The notes beneath the pieces were generated by a model. That model made no database searches. It was given only the letters and a program-made list of their open reading frames with translations, and was not told the origin of the DNA. This document shows positions 24,601 through 36,060 of a stretch of DNA of 64,000 nt, one piece after another; the first letter of the stretch is position 1; each line of letters opens with the position of its first letter. Both the position numbers and the translations under genes were made by a program. The DNA lies in assembly GCA_028641055.1 (NCBI GenBank), contig CM054063.1, forward strand, positions 51,806,464 through 51,870,463, given 5' to 3'. This DNA is from Alopecurus myosuroides (taxonomy: Eukaryota > Streptophyta > Magnoliopsida > Poales > Poaceae).

Positions 24601-26020
24601 AGACTATCTGGCCAGAAGGGTGGAACAGAGTTATTGACTTCTGAGCACAATCAATCGTAGCTTTATTGGCCTTCAACCAATCCATGCCAAGAATGACATC
24701 AATGTCAGAATTGCCAAGCAGAATGAGAGAAGCAAGGAATATGTGACCTCCAATTAGGATTTGATTTTCATGACTGATCTTGGAAGTTTGCATAGTTGCT
24801 CCAGGGGAGTTTACTACTAGCGGGGAACCCAAACCAACAAAAGGGAATTTAACTGCTGTCGCAAAGATCTTTGACACGAAAGAATGCGATGCCCCGGTAT
24901 CAAACAACACTTTAGTTGGGTTAGAGTTTACGGGGAATGTACCGAGAACGACGTCAGGAGCTTCCTCAGCTTTGTCGGCCTTGATATGATTCACCCTTGC
25001 GGTCCTCCCGACAGGCCTGTTGTTGGAGTTGAAGGCTTTAGCCGAGGGAGCACGCACCATTGCCTGGTTAGTGTTGGGACGAGGTGGTGGTGGAGGTAGC
25101 TGCCTCTGAGTGCACTTGTCAGCGTAGTGCCCCGTCTGCTTGCATTTGTAGCAAGTGACGACACGAGGTGCATCTGGCCTTGGCTGCCCCATTGAAAACC
25201 TCTGAGCCTGCATCTGAGCTGGGTTGGGTGGGCGGGGAGCGAAGCCTGGAGAAGCTTGGGCATATGGAGCCCGAGTGACAGCACCATTTGGCACCCAGAT
25301 GCGGCGCTTCTGCGGAGGGGTGGTCATGTTGGAGGAGGAACCACCCTCACGCGAGTGCTTCCGAGACTCCTCGAACGCCTTGCGCCCATTTTCTTCATTG
25401 AGCGCGGTGTTCACGAGCTCCTCGAAGTCTTTGGCCTTGATGTTGGTGAGGGCGTACTTGAGTTCCGGGTTAAAACCTCTGCGGAACCTTGCCATCTTCT
25501 TAGCCTCAGTGGACACCTCATCACCAGCGTAACGAGCGAGGCGATTGAACTCACTTTGATAGTCAATGACGTCCAGCTTGCCCTGCTTGAGAGAGCAAAA
25601 CTCTTCACGCATCCTTTCCATGAGACCATCTGGAATGTGGTGCTTCAGGAAAGCTTCCTTGAAACAGCCCCAGGTGATTGGGTAGCCAGCTCTCATGGTC
25701 TGGTAGTTCTCCCACCAAGTAGCTGCCTGACCCTTTAGTAGGTAGGAGGCATACTTGACCTTGTCTTCCTCAGCAACGTGAGCAATGTCTAGAGCCTTGG
25801 CCATCTCACGGATCCAGTCATCAGCATCCAGAGGCTCGCGTGTTGCCACGAAAGCTCTCGGCCCCAGACTCAGAAACTCCTTGATACTGACTCGTGGAGC
25901 GTTCTGGTTGTTGTGCTGATTAGCCTGGAACTGGGCCATCTGCGTCACGACCTGAGTCATCTGAGTCAACAGCTCCGTGATTGGTGGTGGCTCAGGCGGG
26001 TTGTTCCTTGTTGGCGGCAT
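21629..26020 (-). pseudogene. gag-pol polyprotein of a Tekay/Del-type chromovirus (one in-frame TAG)
   Basis: One long minus-strand frame of about 1,460 codons: Gag (residues 1-290) with a CCHC knuckle [14 protein letters not shown] near residue 290; aspartic protease [11 protein letters not shown] near 373; RT with the YLDDILVYS box near 685; RNase H; integrase with zinc-binding and DD35E motifs ([26 protein letters not shown]); and a C-terminal chromodomain ([10 protein letters not shown]...[20 protein letters not shown]) that places it among chromoviruses. The order PR-RT-RH-IN defines Ty3/Gypsy. The only defect seen is a TAG at 23450-23452 in the RNase H start (AYASR-stop-LNAHE), where the family normally has Gln, consistent with CAG to TAG. 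ATG at 26020 gives the normal gag start. The chromodomain would direct integration to marked chromatin. Without the stop this could have been autonomous. Confidence 0.93.
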
Positions 26021-26229
26021 CCTGAATGGAAATGCATTTTAGCACAACAACAGAAAAGGATAGACTTGGAAACCGAAAGAGAGATTATTCCGACGCATGA
26101 ATAGATAACCAACAGGTACATCATCACATGTTCAAATACATCAGAATATCCAACACACCACAAATGGTTCGAATGCCAAAGGATAACTAAACATAGCTAA
26201 GAATGGATACATCGGTACTCCCATGCTCA

Positions 26230-27111
26230 TCACGCAGGACGGCGGTGAGTAGTACGATGAGAGGTACGGTGAGGAGCACGCCCACGAAAGTAGGTAGAAC
26301 GACGATCCACATAGATCTGACGTGGTCTGAGAGCGACTCTAGGTGTGGTGAAGTACATAGCGTCGACTCCCTGTGCTCCAAAGCGTGGAATCCCAGTGTA
26401 ACCAGCACCAAGGTTGAGGAGTGGACCTCTGATCGGCTCGTAACCTCCAGCATCTGGTAGACGACGACCAACTGGCTGATCGAAACGTGCAAAGCGCTCG
26501 TCTCCAACAAAGTCTGTGGTGTACGTCGCCAGACGAGTCAAAGCAAGGTAGAGCTGCTCTCTGACTGAAGCCAACTCCTGAGACAGTGTGCTGGCAACTG
26601 CGTCACTGTGCCTCACAAACTGAGCGGTGGTGTGCAGCCTGGAGTTATCATGCTCGTAGACATCCAGGTTGTCGTAGAGAGTGAAGTGAGCTCCCTCCGA
26701 AGTGATGTAACCACGGGGGATGTGGCGATAGATAGAATCGTCAAATCCCCAGTAGTCAGCACGAAGGACGGTGAGACTCACATAAGCTGCCTGCTGCACG
26801 GCCATATCCACTGTGGAACCTACTGCCTCGTAGCGGTGGACAACGCTCATGCCATCATCTGACAGAATGTAGACGATAGCCTGGTAGTAGGTCTGGTCAA
26901 ACTCTCGCTGCTGCTCGTAGACCTGGTACTCTGGTGCCCAACGGAATCCCAGATAAGTGACCATGTCTCTCAGCATCTCCGGATAACCGGCAGTGCTCTC
27001 GCAACGAGTCATCTGAACCACCTGCGGGTAGAACCTGAGATCCATCTGCAGATGATCGGGGAAGTTTCGATTAGACGCCGGTAGAAGAACTGAAGTGGAA
27101 AGAAACAGCAA
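26230..27111 (-). CDS. Pre-gag ORF of the Tekay-like Gypsy, unknown function
   Basis: 293 codons on the minus strand, ending 210 bp upstream of gag. The start may be at 27111 or at the internal Met at 27045 (MDLRFYPQVV). The frame is open and uninterrupted. I do not recognise a database family. Visible parts: an N-terminal alpha/beta-looking domain (PEMLRDMVTYLGF; YYQAIVYILSDDG; AVQQAAYVSLTVLR), a predicted coiled coil (STLSQELASVREQLYLALTRL), and an Arg/Tyr-rich C-terminus (RPRQIYVDRRSTYFRGR). The same plan (P..L..LMT.LGF, Y...V.LYI, A..AAW.A...L, then a coiled coil) is seen in the 148-aa pre-gag protein of the gag-only element (53960-54406 and 59597-60043). The basic tail suggests nucleic-acid binding; this is inference only. 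Confidence 0.7.
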   Translation of the reverse strand: MLFLSTSVLLPASNRNFPDHLQMDLRFYPQVVQMTRCESTAGYPEMLRDMVTYLGFRWAPEYQVYEQQREFDQTYYQAIVYILSDDGMSVVHRYEAVGSTVDMAVQQAAYVSLTVLRADYWGFDDSIYRHIPRGYITSEGAHFTLYDNLDVYEHDNSRLHTTAQFVRHSDAVASTLSQELASVREQLYLALTRLATYTTDFVGDERFARFDQPVGRRLPDAGGYEPIRGPLLNLGAGYTGIPRFGAQGVDAMYFTTPRVALRPRQIYVDRRSTYFRGRAPHRTSHRTTHRRPA

Positions 27112-27217
27112 GGTTTCAACGGACGATAAGAATGTTGAGAAGAACAGGATATCGAAGCAACAACGGGAAACACGAGACCAAAAACTCCTGAGGTACTACG
27201 GAAAACCCATCCGGTGG
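27112..27217 (-). other. Truncated 5' leader of the Tekay-like Gypsy
   Basis: About 100 bp upstream of the pre-gag ORF, after which sequence switches to Angela leader at 27218. The 5' LTR and PBS expected here are missing. The junction has short similarity (ccggtgtcatgcaag at 12187 against ccggtggcatgcaag at 27211). Confidence 0.65.
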
Positions 27218-27487
27218 CATGCAAGTCGATGTACAAGTCGGCTACATGGAGTAAGATGGCACGTGACAAGAGTTGGCACGAGTCGACTTACAAGCTTTGT
27301 GGAGATGGAGATCACCATGAAGAGAGCCATACCATTTCACATTATAATTGCTTTATTTGTGTTATTGTTACGTCTCTATTTACCTCTATTTAGATAGTTG
27401 GTAGATTCTTTAATCCCTCAAAGAAGGTCTAGTCGGTCGCCCCGCCAGTGCTGCACCATCACAAGTCGGACATTCTTGGTAGTGGGC
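27218..27487 (+). repeat. 270-bp direct repeat flanking the Gypsy complex, right copy
   Basis: Same sequence as 12193-12462, continuing into the rest of the Angela leader (cataaaattgag at 27489). Confidence 0.93.
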
Positions 27488-27881
27488 TCATAAAATTGAG
27501 ATGCTACCAATTCTTTCCGGTTAGGTGGGTTCGAGTCGGACTCTTACAAGCAGAAGCACTTGGTAATCTAGACGAGTCCATCACAACGGTTGTGGGGCTC
27601 GGGGCGAGGTAGCTTGGGAGCCGGGACATGTGATGTCACCCAACTAACAGGAGTCATATAGAGATACGATTGGCAAGGTGTTGCCTACCTAGATCACTTG
27701 ACGGCTAGCGGTGATGCTAAAGCTCACTAGTCGGCTTGCTTATTTAGGATCTTGAATCACTTAGCAACCATCGGAGGGATGTTGGTTCTAGTGGGAGCAT
27801 AAGTATTAAACCGTTTAATATGCCTGCTCTTTTATGAATACATGTCTTAAGTGTTTTTTGCGTATTTTCTGTTGTAGATCA
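27488..27881 (+). other. 5' untranslated leader of the Angela-like Copia, second part
   Basis: Continuation of the leader up to gag. The stretch ggtgggttcgagtcggactcttac and the tail gtattttctgttgtagatca ahead of the ATG are non-coding. Nothing else seen. Confidence 0.75.
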
Positions 27882-30800
27882 ATGGCACCTAGCAACCTTC
27901 CTCAGTTGTCCACTTTTGCGTTGAGGTCAATCCTAGAGAAAGATAAGCTTAATGGAACTAATTTCACCAACTGGTATCGTAATCCGAGGATAGTCCTCAA
28001 GCATGAAAAGAAAGAACATGTTCTAGAAACTCCACTTCCAGATGAGCCTGATGACAATGCGACTGTCGCTGTCATGAATGCCTACCGTAAGACTAGAGAT
28101 GAGTCTACGGAAATCAGCTGTCTTATGCTTGCACACATGGAACCGGACTTGCAGCAGCAGTTCGAGAATGTTGAGGCCTACGATATGATCGAAAGTCTCA
28201 AAAGTATGTTCCAGGCTCAGGCAAAGACCGAGAGATATCAAGTCTCTCAAGCTTTGCTGGGCTGTAAGATGAAAGATGGCGATCCACTGAGTCCGCATGT
28301 AATCAAGATGATTGGTTACATTCAGTCTCTGGTTCGGCTGGGCGTCCCAATTAACGAAGAGTTCACTACTGATATAATTCTGAACTCTCTTCCTAGTGCA
28401 TATGGTCCGTTCATCTCGAACTACCATATGCATGGTATGGATAAGAGTATCACTGAATTACATGGGATGCTCAAAACGGCAGAGGCTGATATCAACAAAG
28501 GCGCCAGTCAAGTGTTGATGGTGCAGAATAAGGCTAAGTTCAAGAACAGTTCTTGGACTAAGAAGAAGAAGGATAAGTCAGGAGGTAGCACCCATGGCTC
28601 TGTCCAGAGTGCTCCCTCAAAGACTAAACCTTCTCCTACGGCCGGAGCCAACTGCTTCTATTGCAAGCAAGATGGCCACTGGAAGAGGAACTGCACCAAG
28701 TATTTGGCTGACAGAGCCAAGAGTGGAGGTGTGACTTCCAACTCAGGTACGCTTGTGTGCAATGTTATAGACATTTATCTTGCTTATGCACCTAATAGTT
28801 CTTGGGTATATGATACCGGATCAGTTATTCACATATGCAACTCGTTGCAGGGACTGGTAAGAACTAGGAGCGTGGCAAGAGGAGAGGTTGATATTCGGGT
28901 CGGCAACAAGGCGAGAGTCGCTGCGTTGGAAGTCGGCACGATGCAACTTCATTTACCTTCAGGATTTATTTTGGAACTAATTAATTGTTATTATGTTCCA
29001 GCGCTTAGTCGAAACATTATTTCCGCCTCATGTTTGATGAGACAAGGTTATGAGTCGAATATTAAGAATAATGGTTGTTCTTTATATTTAAAAGATATGT
29101 TTCATGGCTTTGCACCCGTTCAGAACGGGTTATTTATTTTAAATCTTGATAGTGAATCGGTCTATAACATAAATGTTAAAAGGTTGAAACCAAATGATCT
29201 GAATATGACTTACTTTTGGCACTGTCGGCTTGGTCATATAAGTTGGAAGCGCATGAAGAAGCTCCATGATGATGGACTTCTAACTTCGTTTGACTTAGAG
29301 TCATTCGAGACATGCGAATCATGCCTACTAGGCAAAATGACCAAGACACCTTTTGCAAGGAGTTGTGAAAGGGCGTCCGACTTGTTGGAACTAATACATA
29401 GTGATGTATGTGGTCCAATGAGCACGACAACCAGAGGTGGTTATGAGTACTTCATTACCTTCACTTATGATTTGAGTAGGTATGGATATATCTATTTAAT
29501 GAAACACAAGTCGGAAGCCTTTGAAAAGTTCAAGGAATTCCAGAGTGAGGTACAGAATCAGCTCGGCAAGAAAATAAAATTTCTACGGTCGGACCGTGGA
29601 GGCGAGTACATGAGCCATGAGTTTGATGACCATCTAAAGAGTTGTGGAATAGTTCCTCAACTCACTCCTCCGGGTACACCACAGAGAAACGGTGTATCGG
29701 AACGGAGAAATCGGACCTTGTTGGACATGGTACGATCAATGATGAGTCGGACAGATCTACCTTTATCATTTTGGGGTTATTGTCTAGAAACTGCAGCTTT
29801 CACACTAAACAGAGTACCATCAAAGTCAGTAGAGAAGACACCACATGAGATGTGGACGGGCAAAAAGCCAAGTTTGTCTTTTCTTAAGATTTGGGGTTGT
29901 GAGGTATTTGTCAAGCGACTTCAGTCGGACAAGCTCACGCCCAAGTCGGATAAGTGTATTTTCGTGGGGTATCCGAGGGAAACCTTGGGGTACTACTTCT
30001 ACAACCGGGAAGAGGGCAAAGTGTTTATCGCTCGGAATGGTGTCTTCCTTGAGAAAGAGTTTCTCAGTCGGGAAGTCAGTGGGAGCACGGTACAACTCGA
30101 AGAAATTCGAGAGGAACCAGCTAGGGGCGAGTCGGCAATGGCCTTGGAGGCTGAGCCGGTCTGCCAGATTACAGAGTGCTCGAGATGTTTTACTGTTAGA
30201 CAGTAATGAGCCGACAACTTATTCGGAAGCGATGGTGGGATCTGATTCCGAGTCATGGCTTGGAGCCATGAGATCCGAGTTAAAGTCCATGGATGAAAAC
30301 CAAGTTTGGAATTTGGTTGATCTGCCTGACGGTGCAAGACCCGTCGAGTGCAAATGGGTCTTTAAGAAGAAAATTGATATGGATGGAAATATTTCCGTCT
30401 ATAAAGAACGACTTGTCGCGAAGGGGTTCCGACAAGTTCAAGGAGTTGACTACGACGAGACCTTCTCGCCCGTAGCGATGCTTAAATCAATTCGGATCAT
30501 GTTAGCCATAGCAGCCTATTTCGACTATGAGATATGGCAGATGGATGTCAAGACGGCTTTCCTTAATGGAAATTTAACTGAGGACGTGTATATGATACAG
30601 CCCGAAGGTTTTGTCAATCCAGCTAATGCTGACAAGGTATGCAAACTTCAGAAATCCATTTATGGGTTGAAGCAACCATCTCGGAGTTGGAACATTCGCT
30701 TTGATGAGGTTGTCAAATCGTTTGGCTTCATCAAGAGTGATCATGATTCTTGTTTATATAAGAAGTTTAGTGGGAGCAAAGTAAATTTTCTAATTTTATA

Positions 30801-31782
30801 TGTGGATGACATATTGCTGATTGGAAATGATGTCATGATGTTGCAAGAAACCAAAGAGTCATTGGAAAGGAGTTTCTCAATGAAGGATTTGGGTGAGGCG
30901 ACTTACATATTAGGAATCAGGATCTATAGAGATAGATCCGGGCGGCTCATTGGATTGAGTCAGAGTACATATCTGGACAAGGTTTTGAAGAAATTCAAAA
31001 TGGAAGAGACCAAGAAGGGATTCTTACCGATGTCCCATGGCATAAAACTTAGCAAGACTCAGTGTCCTTCGACAACTGATGAGCGAAGTCGGATGAGTGT
31101 GATCCCGTATGCTTCGGCAATCGGATCCATCATGTATGCCATGATTTGTACTAGGCCAGATGTTTCCTATGCTCTAAGTGTTACGAGCAGATACCAGGCT
31201 GACCCTGGCGAAACCCACTGGGCAGCGGTTAAAAACATCCTTAAGTACTTGAGAAATACTAAGGAAATGTTCCTAGTTTATGGAGGTGATGAGGAATTCA
31301 GTGTAAAGGGTTACACGGATGCGAGTTATCTCACCGACTCAGATGATTCTCGTTCGCAATCTGGATACGTGTTCGTGATGAACGGAGGGGCTGTGAGCTG
31401 GAAGAGTTCCAAGCAAGATACGGTGTCTGCATCTACAACAGAGGCTGAGTATATTGCTGCCTAAGAGGCGGCAAAGGAAGCTGTTTGGATCAGGAACCTC
31501 CTGATTGATCTTGGTGTGGTTCAGGGTGCGTCCAACCCTTTGGACGTATATTGTGACAACAATGGTGCTATCGCACAAGTCAAGGAACCTAGACAACACC
31601 AGAAGAACAAACATATACTCATGCGGTACCACCTCATTCGCCAGTTTGTCGAACAAGGTGATATCAAGTTATACAAAGTACACACGGATGCAAACATTGC
31701 AGATCCGTTGACAAAGGCGCTACCACAGCCTAAGAATGAGGCGCACACGAGAGGCATGCGCATTAGATGCCTAGGCATATGA
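27882..31782 (+). pseudogene. gag-pol of the Angela-like Copia (one frameshift, one stop)
   Basis: ATG at 27882 (MAPSNLPQL). Gag with CCHC knuckle CFYCKQDGHWKRNC near residue 256; protease WVYDTGSVIHIC near 309; integrase zinc finger HCRLGHISW...CESC near 444; DD35E residues near 506 (HSDVCG), 570 (RSDRGGEY) and 604 (GVSERRNRT). The frame then changes at about 30150-30160, where a small net deletion is inferred just before RSARLQSARD. RT follows with YVDDILLIGND (30799) and RNase H with GYTDASYL (31312). A TAA (31462-31464) replaces a residue in AEYIAA-stop-EAAKEAVW. The frame then runs to 31782, 35 bp before the second LTR. The order PR-IN-RT-RH is Copia. The element would depend on other copies for enzymes. 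Confidence 0.93.
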
Positions 31783-31804
31783 TGCAGGATGATTGTCTCT
31801 AGTG

Positions 31805-31816
31805 CAAGTGGGAGAC
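31805..31816 (+). other. Polypurine tract of the Angela-like Copia
   Basis: AAGTGGGAGAC directly before the second LTR (TGTTGGG at 31817), the plus-strand DNA primer. Confidence 0.85.
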
Positions 31817-33142
31817 TGTTGGGAATATGCCCTAGAGGCAATCATGTATGATGTAATTCCCACTGTATTCATAAAGTTATTAAGTTGTCCTTGTTTTGAA
31901 CATCTGATATATGTCATTGAATATGTGATTCGATTGTGGAACTATGTATTCATGTTGTTCATACTAGATTGTCCTTGGTCATTTAGGTTGTGCTGGACAC
32001 ACACCCTAGACTAATGTGAGTGTTGGCTGATGACACGGTTCCACTTGTCATGGGCATGGTGATGCCATTCCAACGTTCACGGACTTGACTAAAGAGTTTA
32101 GCAAGTCGGACTGACCCACATTGAGAACGATCAAGTCGTCATTTTCATGTCTCAATCAATGTAATCCTTAGACCTGAGGTTATCGCACAATCCGAGTTGT
32201 GGATCACGGACTTAGCTTCTGTCAAACGTTGTTCTGTGACAAGGCAACTATAAAGGCAGAGTTCGGGTCGAATGAGAAGCAAGCTGCGTGATGTGGATAA
32301 TCAAGATGGGATTTTGCCCCTCCGAATGGAGAGATATTCTCTGGGCCCTCTCGAGTGATATGATTCAGGAAGCATGGCCATGCGCGACTCAGTTAAGTGT
32401 TAACTGTGTCGGTTGACTAAGAGTTAGTCAGATGAATCACATGTCACAGATCGAGAAGAGAGTTGAGCTATTTAAGGGATGACGATAAATCGCCTATAGC
32501 TCGACAAGGTATATCGTGAGGCAAAAGGGACTAAGATGAATATCACATTGAAAGGTATGTCGTCATGACTCAATGGTTCTTGGGAGTCGGCACGTTCTGC
32601 TAGGAGCCGCTACCGATTGATCGATTGGGAGTTGGACTCCAATCGTGTCCAAGTCGCCATGAGCCTGCAGGGTCGCACACTTAAGAGCGGGAGCAAGTAT
32701 TGGTCGGGTTGGACCCGAACCGGAAATGGACTGGTTTTGTGAGTCGGACTCACAGAGGAAATGGGCCACAAGTGTTGTGAAGCCCATTACCATACGCTGT
32801 ATAAAGAGGGGCGCAGGTTGCCCAGCGGGCACGTTAGTCCACTCTCCCATGCGTTGGGAACCCTAGCCCCACTCAGTCCAGCCGCCGCACCGGACCTAGC
32901 AGTCCGCCGTCGGAGCTCCTCCTCGTACGTGTGGATACCGGCAGAGGTGCTGTACGTTCAACACTTCGACGTTTGAGGGATTGGATCGGCCGGACCGGAT
33001 CGTGGGACTGCACTGCCCCGACGCGCTGCATCGATAATCCGCACATGCGCGTCTAGTGGTAATTCTGGTGGCCTTCTACCTCGGCTAGATCTTGGAAGTA
33101 TCGCGTAGGAAAAGTTTTTGTTTATCTGTACGCATTCCAACA
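31817..33142 (+). repeat. 3' LTR of the Angela-like Copia
   Basis: 1326 bp, TGTTGGG...CCAACA, followed by the AGATC target duplication (33143-33147). About 30-40 differences from the 5' LTR counted by eye (roughly 2.6%). Confidence 0.95.
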
Positions 33143-33259
33143 AGATCCGGGTCTTATCCTTTAATCCTCCAAGTATCAACGAGTTTGGGTGGAGGGATTG
33201 AGAGAGATCTAACTTTAATGCTGGAGTGAGCTAGCTCTTGGGGAAGAAGGGGATGGGGG

Positions 33260-33267
33260 TATTTATA
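33260..33267 (-). promoter_or_regulatory. TATA box of LTR B
   Basis: Minus strand TATAAATA in the context GGCTATAAATACC, between the minisatellite and the R region, exactly as in LTR A. Confidence 0.7.
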
Positions 33268-33299
33268 GCCCCCTCCCCAAACTAGCCGTTCTGACCTAA

Positions 33300-33830
33300 A
33301 TTCGTGCCGGGCGGTACTACCGCTGGACCCAGCGGTACTACCGCTACCTGGGTATCCACGCGGTACTAGAGAGTCCCAGTCGCAGGCCGCAGGCGGTACT
33401 GCTGCTAAAGTACCGTGGTACTCCTGCATCGGTACTACCGCGAGTGCACACCGGTACTACCGCTGGCCACTACCTTCGAATTAATTCGAAGTGGCTGACG
33501 GTAGTATTAGGTCCCTACCGCTCTAGTACCGTGCGATACAGAGAGCAAAACTTAGCCATTGGTACAAGGGCCGGTACTGGGGGCGGTACTGCCGTTTCCT
33601 GTAGGGAGCGGTACTACCGCCAGCCAGTAGCGGTACTACCGCTGAGCAAGGTTTTGCTCAAGATTAAAAAGAGTACAACGGTACTACCGAGCCACTACCG
33701 CTTCAGTACCGTTGGAGACAGTACGCATTTCTCTCCTCGCAGTACTTCTGGCGGTACTGGTCACGGTACTACCGCTTGTTGTGCAGAGCGGTACCACCGC
33801 TGCCACGCCCGGTACTACCGCCGGACCAAA
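33300..33830. repeat. U3 minisatellite with ggtactaccgc motif
   Basis: More than a dozen degenerate copies of the 11-bp motif ggtactaccgc, in both orientations and at irregular spacing, upstream of the LTR promoter. The motif contains the inverted pair ggtac/gtacc, so single strands can fold. Confidence 0.85.
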
Positions 33831-33981
33831 TCAATCTTGGTGGTTTTGTCTTGGAATTCTCTTCACCTTTTTGGCGTCTAGTTGATCTAACCTGAAATAC
33901 TTGACGCACTATTAGAAGCTTAGTGGTGTTGTTATCAACTCCAAAACCTAAGATAGATCAAAGATGCAAAATAAACTTTCA

Positions 33982-34614
33982 CCATTGTGGTCGCCAAAGC
34001 CGCCATCTTTCGTCCCATCATCTTCTAGTCACATAGGTCTAGCTACTGGTATCCACTACATACCATTTGTGACGGTGAAGGGAATTATGCGGATGCATGC
34101 ATTGTAATGTTTGAAAAATGCAATAAATTCGATCTTATTAAAAGACGGGGGTCATATGCTCTTGAGTGTTTAGAAGAAAAGATGAACTCCATATCTTCTA
34201 TAATATTGTTTGTCTTGGTTTTACATGGTTTTTAGAGCATCCAGGTGGTCTGTCAGGCTGGATTCTTGAGGAGAAACGAAAGAGGACCAGAAATTGTTGG
34301 CTTTGAGCGCCAATGTGCTTCAAGTCATCTTTGGTAGATGGCTTCTTTGCAGCTACAGGTATAGCTAGACCAAACATGTTGAACTTTATATTGGTTATCA
34401 CATAATCCTAGATTTCTTTACCATAGGCTCCAAATAAGCTGAAGCATTCGGTTTTTAGATTGCAAGGGGAAAATTCCTGGCCAACTATTTATTACCTATC
34501 ACTTTGATTTCATTATTTCCCTTTCTATTGTGCTCACAATTTAGTGCAGAGTCTGAGTCTGAAGCTGACGCTGTAACTTCACCCAAAGCTCTGAGAAGCT
34601 AATTTGACCCCACT
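33982..34614. other. Unassigned intergenic sequence
   Basis: No gene, LTR or repeat recognised. A 67-codon minus-strand frame (34198-34401) looks like chance. Confidence 0.5.
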
Positions 34615-34919
34615 TCCGTAGTCCAAGCTGCAGGAATGGTGGCTTGAGGTGGTTCAGGGGTGGCCGAAGCCGCAGGCTACCAAGTTTAAGGCGTTGGTTC
34701 TCTTGATCCTGCGCTCCATCTGGATTGAGCGGAACAACAGGGTGTTCAAGGATAAGTCTAGGACTGTTGAGCTGCTTCTCGACTACTTGATGGTTGAGGC
34801 GGCTAAGTGAAATGTAGTGGGTATTTTGTGAGTAGTCGTCTTTTTTCCGGGTGGCTTGCCTAAGCCTTGTAAGTGTTCCGTTGTATTGCTTGGTTTTCTC
34901 CCCTTCTATAAAAAAAAAA
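34615..34919 (+). mobile_element. 5'-truncated LINE 3' end
   Basis: The plus strand encodes the end of a plant non-LTR reverse transcriptase ORF2 (ALVLLILRSIWIERNNRVF, a motif of the C-terminal zinc-finger/RT-associated region) with a stop at about 34808, then a short 3' UTR and an A-rich tail (ataaaaaaaaaag at 34907-34919). Only about 300 bp remain, typical of LINE 5' truncation. The left boundary is approximate and no clear target duplication was found. Confidence 0.7.
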
Positions 34920-36060
34920 GACGTGCATTCTCGCGCGTTCCTGGAAAAAAAAAACTATGTACACATTTTTTATGAGTAATGAACCAGTAAAGTTAATATG
35001 CCAGTGCAGTCAGAATGTCAATCAGCTTTGTCATCAGGGTGACTGAAGTGAAATTTTGATGACACAATCTACTGAGCTCCAAGACATTAGTACGCGATGG
35101 TTGAATCTTTGCAATTTTTGGAATTTCCGAAATTAGAATGAACATACCAATTGGAAGTGCCTCCATCAAAGTAGCCTATAGGATGAAAAGAAAATAGTGG
35201 GGTTCTAAACAGCTAACACCAGTAACCAGGCACTTCCTTGCCATTCTAATTTCTTGTCCAGTTTTTCCAATTTCCATTTTACAATTAATGCTTTATGAAA
35301 CCCCTGCATATGGGTTGTGTTACACTGTTTGAATCTGTATTTTCGCCTTTCAGGTCAAGATGATCATGGACGCTAGATCTGCTCAGTTTATTCTTTGTGA
35401 GACACCACAGAGACATGGTGGCATTTGAGATGATGTAAATGAGTGATTTGTTTGTTTTCCTGACAAATGCGAAATGACAAGACATTGGTTGTAAATGGAC
35501 ATAACCATCTTGTCATAAATAAATATGATTTTGGACTTGCGACCTTCCTTGGTGCCATAACTGTTTACTTCAGGGATTTGGGTTATTCCTGCTTTGATCA
35601 TGTCAAATCTGATGATACACACATATATGATAGCAAAATTTATTTTCTACAGCTACATTTTCGTTTGTTATAACAGGATAGATTAATTAATAATTCGTAC
35701 CATGGAAAAAAACCGAAACAATGGAGGAGGGCGGCTACATGATGATTGGGAAAATAATTCTTTAGCAGTTTGAAGTTGTGCATTGCAGGGAACGTGCATG
35801 TGCACTTGCTTGATTACTAGTATGATTAAAAAGAAGAAATTTTATGATGAAGCATGCAATTCAAACTTGGAACAACAACTTATCACAACCTGAAAATAAG
35901 ACAATAAGATAATGACTTTTCCATTAGGAATCAATCAATTAACCAATGCTTATAAAAACAACTAAAGATGATACAAACATCCTGTGCAAGCAGTCTCGTA
36001 CGATCGCTAAAATAGATGAAACGTGACATGCATAGGCTCATATGTGAGACATACTACTTG
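34920..36060. other. Unassigned intergenic sequence downstream of the F-box gene
   Basis: AT-rich sequence with only short frames on either strand (up to 79 codons). The part adjoining 36060 is the likely 3' UTR of the minus-strand F-box gene. Nothing else identified. Confidence 0.5.

Larger units (their letters stand above)
10210..33142 (+). mobile_element. Angela/BARE-like Copia retrotransposon, interrupted by a Gypsy complex
   Basis: Complete Copia element: LTRs at 10210-11539 and 31817-33142 (TG...CA), tRNA-Met primer-binding site, gag-pol in plus orientation, polypurine tract, and a perfect AGATC target-site duplication. Gross length is 22.9 kb, of which about 15 kb (12463-27487) is the nested Gypsy complex plus a duplicated 270-bp leader piece, leaving about 8 kb of Copia. 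The LTR head (TGTTGGGAATATGCCCTAGAGGC) is of the Angela type abundant in Triticeae; the name is from recognition of the sequence. The two LTRs differ at roughly 30-40 positions by eye. Confidence 0.93.
33148..33981 (-). repeat. 5' LTR of element B, U3 part
   Basis: Continuation of 9652-10209 after the Angela insertion. It contains the promoter TATA box at 33260-33267, the ggtactaccgc minisatellite (33300-33830) and an AT-richer start that reads TGAAAG on the minus strand at 33981 (or TGGTGAAAG at 33984), matching the CTTTCA at the other LTR end. Total LTR length is about 1.39 kb. Confidence 0.72.
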
